Source of the DNA: Rhinopithecus roxellana
Lineage: Eukaryota > Chordata > Mammalia > Primates > Cercopithecidae
Assembly: GCF_007565055.1 (NCBI RefSeq)
Contig: NC_044565.1
Coordinates: forward strand, 43,615,211-43,679,210
DNA length: 64,000 bases
Direction of reading: 5' to 3'
The stretch's first letter is position 1. Every line of letters starts with the position of its first letter. Made by a program: the position numbers and the translations under genes. Shown piece after piece: positions 57,688-64,000 of the stretch. The notes under the pieces are model-generated. The model was not told the origin of the DNA, made no database searches, and saw only the letters and a program-made list of their open reading frames with translations.

Positions 57688-60600
57688 ATGTATATGTATA
57701 CAGCGCGTATATAGAAAAGAGAAGTCCAAGGTACGTTGTTTTAGCTAATGTTGCAAATTATTCTTCTAAAAGGATCTTCTTAAGGGACACTCTTAATAAA
57801 ACCTACATGTATATAAACATGTGTGAACAACACTAAGCAACCCCCTATGTGGAATGGGCTCAGAGTCCACATGTGTAGACTGTGGAATTTGAAGCATGTT
57901 TGTTTAGTATTATCACTTTTACAGGAGACAATTTCAATGCAATATTTTAGTTACAGAAGAGTAGTTGCTGCTGAGCCTACTGAAGAGAATTTGTAGAAAC
58001 CCTGTTGTTTATACCCACACACATGTAGATGTATATACACACCACTAAGTTTAAATAATCCCAGTAAGATTCATATTGCTCCGGTTTTTCAGCAAAAGAA
58101 ATTATAGTTTAGTTGCAATCAATTTAACAGTCAGAGCTTTGGTGTAGCAAAATATGTGCTTCGTAGCCCTTCAAAATTTACGCAGTTTGTACATATAGAT
58201 ATATGCTGTATATATTTTGAAGTGATACGTATGTTGAAATTTTTTCTTCACTTAAAACCGTGCTGCATAATTGATTGGAAGAGTTACTCTCATTACAGTC
58301 TATTTTTGCAGCAAAGCAGAGGCTATTTGAGATGCTTGTGTGTGTGTGTGTGTGTTTTTAAATGCTTTACTTTATTGCAAGGAAAGGAAAAACTAGTCAT
58401 TATATAGCAAGATGCTATTCATTTTTGCTTTGTTCTGAACAATGCTGAATTAAGTAACATCACTGCATGGCAAGATAAATAAATAAAAAATATTTTCTCT
58501 ATTAGCTTTTAGTATCACTGTTGTCTGACTCAGTAAGACCTTCTTTGGTGAAGATCTATACACACTCACATACTCATTGACATTTACAAAATATGTAGTC
58601 TCTTCAGTTTGCTACCTCATAAACCCCAGGAACAGATTACTTCTGAACATTTCTATATAATAGGGTCACCTCAACAGTAAGGCCTGGACCACAAGAGTTG
58701 CCAAATTAAGAAAACTGGTTGACTCTTAATGGAAAATACTGCTGAACAAAAAGGCAGATGTTTCACTGTATGCGATACATTGGTGGAACATTCTCAGTCT
58801 GTCATAATGCATTTTCTCAAAGGATAAACTATCCTCTGCTTTGGTTCCTGTTTCCATTTTGAGTTTTTGAAGAAGTCCCCTTGTCTGGCTCCAGGGAAAC
58901 TACAAACTTTCCTCACTCTAAAAATAAAACAAGGTAGTCATTCACGAGAAATTACTCTAACCACTCAAGAAATACTTACAGAAATTTTTTTTCAAGCACA
59001 CTTTGGAAGGAGACTGTGAGTTTTATGGTCATTATACAACTTAACAAATTCATGATAGCTGAAACAGAATTTAAACAACGCACAAAAGCCATAGGGGCTA
59101 GTAAATAGCACAGGCAGGATTACATTGCAAAATGCTTGCATTTTTAGTCTAATTACTCTTTCCACTAAATCTTTTTATGAAGGAAAGAAAAAGATTATTA
59201 AACATAAGTATTGTGAAAGTTGAGTGAAAATGTTACTCAGCGTAAACAAAGGATATAGAAAGGGGCAGCTCTGTTATATTTTGTTTTACATTATTATTGC
59301 CTCTGTAATCATTTAAGATAATCTTTTTTTAAAATAAAGTTTTTTTTAACAATTATATAATTTTCAGAATTAAGATTAGAAAAATTACTTAGGTGAATAC
59401 AAGAACTCATTGAAACATTATATAAGATTAAAGTCTACTTTCGACTTGATTTCATTGCACATGGACTCTGAAGACTGTCAAATTATCTGGATTTTACTAG
59501 ATCTGAATAAATAGCAGGAACACGCAGAGACACTAATTCAAACATATTCCTTTGTTCTGGTAAATTACTACATATGCCTCTAGCTCCCTTGTATCTGAGG
59601 TTCTATAAAAAAGATTTTTTTTTTTTTTTGCCCTTCCAGTGTGTTTTATCCACCATTTAAAAACACATTTAAAATATATTGCAATTGCGTGAGAAGTGAC
59701 ATAAATACATTTGGTGATTAATATTTATTTGATCAACTGTGAGTGCAACAATATGACTTCTAATTTGAAACCACACAAGCTTCCTTTTCAGCAATCCTGC
59801 CTTTCAAAGCCTTTCATTTGCTACATCACAGGCTGATCTTGGAAAGAGAACCTGTCAGATGTACTTTTTCCTACTTTTTTTCCAACTTGAACTGTTGAAA
59901 TGGGGAATTAAGCGTTTAGCCCTATTTCCAGGTGTACCATATTGAAACTAATAAAAAAGTGTAAAGTGTGTGGGGGAATGGAGAATCTCTTGAACTCTGG
60001 GCCTCTGGATGATTCCTGACATCTTGGCCTGTTAAAACATGTTGTAGAGTATGTATATTTGAAGGTCTGTATGTACATTATTTACAATATACAAACACAT
60101 CCACATACACATTCTGAAAAAAAGGCAAGAGTGGATGTCAAAGAAACATCTCCCAATATTAAATAAAGATCCTGTTCCTTTTTATATTATTATTCCTATT
60201 GTTTTATTTCTATACCCTGTGCTAGCGGTGTCCTTTGTGGCACTTCAGCTATGATGAGATGGGCGGGCGAGCAGCTTCCTCCAGAATTGACGCCAGCTGG
60301 TTTGGAAGACTGGCAAACCCTCAACTCTCCCTCTATCCACCACGTTAGAGATTGACTTTATTATGTGCTGTAGCCCCATGCCATGCCCAGTCTCTAAAGG
60401 CCCAGAATGCAGGCATGTAACGCAGCCCTATTCACCATTGCGTTTATTTTGATTTAGTCATAACTTCAGGAATTGCCTTTTAGCAACAACTACAAAAAAT
60501 GTGAGGGTCATCCACTTCTAATGCTGGAAACCCTGTGATAATCTGTTCCATGCATTCAAATGAAAATATGACTTCTTGGCAGAGAATAGCATTATAATGT

Positions 60601-61104
60601 AAAATCCCATATGCTGTTATACAGTATGTTGCAATCTGTTTTACGGCTGCCTCTATTCTAACGAGTGAATACTGCCAATAAAGCAATTGAAGATAACACT
60701 AATTGCTTATTTCTGTGATCCATAATTTTTATGGCTGCCTTATAGCTCTTTAGTCAAATAGATGCTTTTTGGCCTTTAAGATCTAGAACTCATGTACTGT
60801 AGCAGTTGAAACTGGAAATGCACATGCTGGTCTGAGAGGCTTTTCTGTACTTGATTAATAGGATGCAGCAGAAAAATAATTGAAAGATGTGAAAGAAAAT
60901 AGAAGTCTTAAATCAGTTCTAACAGGTAAACATTAGATTTGATCAATATTTAGATCACTTTAAATAAATAAATAATTAATTATATGGCTGTGTATAAAAT
61001 GAAATTAGACTGTAAGGTCTTCTCTGGCTTTCATGCATTTGGGGGCCTGTTGAGCACAAAGGTGACTGGAAATCATGGTTGTGTGTGAGCACAGCTAGCT
61101 GAGA
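57685..61104. other. 3.4-kb repeat-poor interval
   Basis: A short (TG)9 tract lies at 58337-58355. No mobile element is recognised. The block at 60420-60780 is listed separately. I see no supported frame; the minus-strand one at 60480-60686 lies in that block and resembles nothing known to me. Confidence 0.45.
60420..60780. promoter_or_regulatory. Candidate conserved non-coding block
   Basis: Repeat-free sequence with GATAATCTG, AGCATTATAATG, AGCAATTGAAGATAAC, ACTAATTGCTTATTTCTGTG and CATAATTTTTATGGCTGCC. Balanced composition and dense homeobox-like words suggest a regulatory element, but this needs alignment. Confidence 0.3.
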
Positions 61105-61280
61105 TGAGGATCGCATCTGACCCTGGGCTTTGCCACATATTGACTATGTGACTGTGTGATCTTGAGCCAGTGATTCAACATTTTTGAGTTTAGGTTCCTC
61201 TCAGAAGTGCTAGGATGACTCAATGGATGTGAAAGCACTTCACTAACTGTAAAGTACTAGACACTCTGTTAGTGATTATC
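61105..61280 (+). repeat. MIR, sense
   Basis: CTGGGCTTTGCCACATATTG, ACTGTGTGATCTTGAGCC, TTTGAGTTTAGGTTCC, GATGACTCAATGGATGTG and CACTTCACTAACTGTAAAG follow the sense MIR consensus. Confidence 0.78.
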
Positions 61281-61375
61281 TGTGCTTGATCCCTGTTTGG
61301 GGCCATTATGACATGCTTTCTCATGGATAACCTTATAGAAACCCCAAATAATACTGTAGTTGTCCAAGAACATAT

Positions 61376-61556
61376 GCAGTCCTTTGCTACTCAGAGTGCA
61401 GCCTGTGGACTGGTAGCATCAGCATCACCAGGGAGCATGTTATAAATGCACAATCTCAGGCCCCACCCTGGACCCACTAATCAGAATCTTCCTTTTATCA
61501 AAATCTCCTGGTGATTAGTATGCACATGAAAGAACTGAGAAGCCCTGATCTAGTCT
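61376..61556. mobile_element. MER20/MER5-like hAT element
   Basis: GTGCAGCCTGTGGACTGGTAGC, ATCAGCATCACCAGGGAGC, AGGCCCCACCCTGGACC, CTAATCAGAATCTTCC and CTCCTGGTGATTAGTATGC follow the consensus of these non-autonomous elements from end to end. It is non-coding. Confidence 0.78.
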
Positions 61557-61569
61557 AACTGATTTCACA

Positions 61570-61690
61570 CAAAAGAAAGGTGAGATTCAGCAAAGTGAAG
61601 TGATTCACAAGAGGTCACATAGTATGCTCAGAACTAAGCCAAGATGACAGCCCAGGTCTTCTGACCCTAAGTCTAATCCATGATGTCTCC
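61570..61690 (-). repeat. MIR fragment, antisense
   Basis: AAAGGTGAGATTCAGCAAAG, TGAAGTGATTCACAAGAGGTCACATAG and GACAGCCCAGGTCTTCTGAC match the antisense MIR middle and end. Confidence 0.65.
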
Positions 61691-62347
61691 ACCACAAAAT
61701 ACAGAGGATTTCATTTTATCCTGTGACAGATTTCATGTTGACTACGTAGGCTCAAAAGTGGGTAATATATTTCTAGCCTAAAATAGTGTAAGTCTAAAAA
61801 GTCATAGGTTTCTGCTTTCTTTGGTCAAATAGTAAAATAAAAATCAAAGCAAATAATCAGTAGGCTGTACTACTGAGCTTAAATTGTATGCAAAAGTATC
61901 TAGAATACTCATAGATTTATATTCATAAAGTTCATTGAATACATTATTAAATTTCTCAGATTGAAGAATTTAAGACATATGCTCTTAAATTCAGAAAAGA
62001 TGCAACTGCAATGATCACAATGACCTAGTATTCAATTTTTATATTTGTATCCAGCATTCTAGCTATTATGATCTTTTTGGTAGAAAAAAAGAGATGATGC
62101 TTATGTATACTAAATATATTTCTCCTATTCAAAGAGTAATATACAAAGCACTGTGCCCAAAGAGAGGTGTCAAAGGAGCTTACAAGCAATAGCTTAAAAA
62201 TGCTCACAATTCCCTGATAAGATATACACAGTAGGTATGCAGTTTTGAAAAATACCACTAGATTGGTTTCATTATACCCACACAAACACGTGGTATATAC
62301 TATGTTATTAGACACTCTTGTAATATTTCTTACATTTATTAAGAGTT
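61691..62347. other. No gene or recognised repeat
   Basis: AT-rich. The minus-strand frame at 62025-62315 (96 codons) has no relative that I recognise. Confidence 0.4.
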
Positions 62348-62850
62348 GAACGGATGGAATTGGAAGGCATTATATTAGGTGAAATAAGCCAAGCACATAA
62401 AGACAAATATCACGTGTTCTCATTCATATGTGGGAGCTAAAAAAAGAAAAAAAAATTGAACTCATGGAGATAGAGAACAGAACTGATGCTTACGAGAGGC
62501 TGGGAAGAGAAGCAGAGAAGCCCTGCTTCCTGCTTGGGGATAGTTAATATCTAACGAAATACAGTTAGATAGAATGAGTAAGATCTAATATTTAGTAGCT
62601 CAATACGGTGACTAAAGTTAACAATAATTATATAATTTAAAATTACTAAAAGGGTGAATTGGGATGTTCCTAACACAAGAGATGGTAAATGCTTGAGGTC
62701 TGGATACCCCAATTACCTTGATTTAAGTGGGATACCCCAATTACCTGATACATTGTATGCCTTTATCAAAATATCCCATGTACCCCGTGAATATATATAA
62801 CGATTATGTGTCCATAACAACTAAAAATAAAAAATTTAAAAAAGAAGAAG
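62348..62850 (+). mobile_element. L1 3' end (L1PB/L1MA-like), sense, 5'-truncated
   Basis: GGATGGAATTGGAAGGCATTATATTAGG, GAAATAAGCCAAGCACATAAAGAC, GAGAGGCTGGGAAGAG, TCAATACGGTGACTAAAG, CATTGTATGCCTTTATC and CATGTACCCCGTGAATATAT lead to an A-rich end. Inside, GGATACCCCAATTACC appears twice (62702-62717 and 62730-62745), a 28-bp local duplication. No target duplication is clear. Confidence 0.9.
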
Positions 62851-62889
62851 AAATTCATGAAAGTATTTTTTTTTTTTTTGGAAAAAGTT

Positions 62890-63070
62890 GAATGCTGTGA
62901 ACCACATGCACATTATTATCTCATTTAATCTTCACCAAAATTTTATGGGGTACTATTATCCTCATTTTATAGATGTGATGAGGAGCCTGGGGTTGAGAGA
63001 GGTCAAGAAAAAAACTTGCCCGAGGATATATAGCCAGCAAGATAAAACAAAGGGAGAAACTTAATGTGAA
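62890..63070 (-). repeat. MIR, antisense
   Basis: ATTATCTCATTTAATCTTCACC, TTTTATGGGGTACTATTATCC, CATTTTATAGATGTGATGAGG and CTTGCCCGAGGATATATAGCC match the antisense MIR consensus closely. Confidence 0.85.
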
Positions 63071-64000
63071 GTTTAAGTGGACCTTCCAAATCAATGTTGT
63101 AACTTGAAAGTAAGACTTTTGAGTTCTAATTTCTTAAATTCTGATTTAACATGGTCTCTTTGGATGTGAACCTCTACCATGACTTCCTGCAGTCGTATTG
63201 AGGTGGTGGTGGCCTTTTCTTACTTTTGTACTAAGCACATAGATCTGTGAAACCGCTGATGGCTCTTCTCTAAGGAGTCAGGATCTAGAGGAATCTGTAG
63301 CCAGGGAAGGAGGCTTCAGTTGCCGTGCTGTTCGCTGTCAGAGTCTAGGTTCTTGGTTCAACAGTTCTACTTCCCTAGTACTGAGACTGACAATAAATAA
63401 GTGCTGCAATAAAAAGTGCCAACATACTTGAGAATATTCTTAATGAAATCAATTGCACAGGCTTTTGTAGAGAAGTACTGAAGCAGGGGAAGGGAGACCA
63501 AGCGAGCCAAAATATTTCTAGGTAGAGTTGTGGGAGCTTTATGACTGAAGGTGCAGAAATGAAGAGAAATGATTGAGAAATAAAGGAGCAGGAAGAGAGA
63601 ACCTTTACTAGTAATTGCAGAGACAGTCTAAATAAAGTAGCAATTAATAAACCAAATGATAAAATGATTGATCTAGAGCTTTCTCTCTAGCTTTCTTTCT
63701 TTAAGGAAACGCAAGCAAACTTCGAATGTTCTCTCTGATTTTATATGACACATCCTGCTCCTTGCTGATAGTCTTGTGTGTGGAATCTCTAAAGCTGTAC
63801 CTTGCCAAATGTTAACTAACAGTGCATTCTGAAACCTCAGTATCAAAGGAGTATAAGAAAATAAGGAATATTGCAACCAGCTGTAACCTATAACATTCTA
63901 GTAACTATCTTGTTATAAGAGATAAACCCTGATTACTACATTCCAACACTTTGTAACACCTCAGAGGAAAAAAATAAAAGGCAGCAGTTTTTCTTGCACT
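63071..64000. other. No gene or recognised repeat
   Basis: Unassigned sequence. An AATAAA word occurs in AAAAAATAAAAGGC near 63968 without supporting gene structure. Confidence 0.4.

Noticed and set aside
1..64000. CRISPR array, operon, prophage or other microbial system
   Set aside because: The Alu, L1, MIR and MaLR content shows primate nuclear DNA. The direct repeats found are microsatellites, minisatellites or L1 UTR units, with no spacer pattern.
63960..64000. AATAAA-like word near the window end as a polyadenylation signal
   Set aside because: A lone AATAAA in AT-rich DNA is expected by chance, and no exon or coding frame precedes it.

Overview
The window is nuclear DNA from a primate, most likely an Old World monkey (macaque, baboon or guenon lineage). 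It carries many Alu, L1, MIR, L2, MaLR-type LTR and hAT elements, which is a mammalian and specifically primate mixture. The three youngest Alus (5.39-5.70, 6.64-6.97 and 15.16-15.50 kb) share a variant set that I associate with Old World monkey AluY subfamilies: GGCTAGTTTTTTG in two of them, CACCTCG or CATCTCG in place of CACCACG, and GGCTTGAGCC in all three. I found no host protein-coding exon, rRNA, tRNA, known ncRNA or CRISPR array. The window is best read as intergenic or deep intronic sequence.

Layout. 0-8.4 kb is repeat-dense: an old AluJ, a tailless AluS-like copy, an antisense MaLR-like LTR holding a tiny L1 tail, a sense MLT1 LTR, an antisense L1 3' half ending abruptly at an AluY, two more Alus, a MIR and a hAT element. 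8.4-13.5 kb is mostly repeat-poor and holds a homeobox/POU-motif-rich block near 10.1-10.7 kb. 13.5-16.2 kb has L2 and Alu insertions. 16.2-29.75 kb is one nested retrotransposon complex: an old L1 (L1M-like, plus strand) whose 3' UTR is split by an almost 8-kb full-length-like younger L1 (L1PB/L1MA-like, plus strand), with one Alu inside each. 29.8-35.1 kb is mostly single-copy-looking. 35.1-47.1 kb is a mosaic of MIR, L2, MER1, MLT1 and Alu, including an Alu that splits a MIR and a near-perfect 41-bp hairpin at 45.5 kb. 47.1-61.1 kb is AT-rich and repeat-poor, with several microsatellites and one L1 tail. 61.1-64 kb has MIR, MER20/MER5-like and L1 tail fragments.

No gene acts here. The only coding-derived material is the broken ORF1 and ORF2 remnants of the L1 copies. 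The most notable items are the nested L1 pair, the 45.5-kb hairpin with a third degenerate copy beside it, an AluY that replaced or abuts the lost 5' part of an L1, a 5'-truncated Alu with perfect 15-bp target duplications, and several repeat-free blocks that look like conserved enhancer candidates. I see no convincing sign of a novel biological system. Family names come from recall of consensus sequences, not from a database search.
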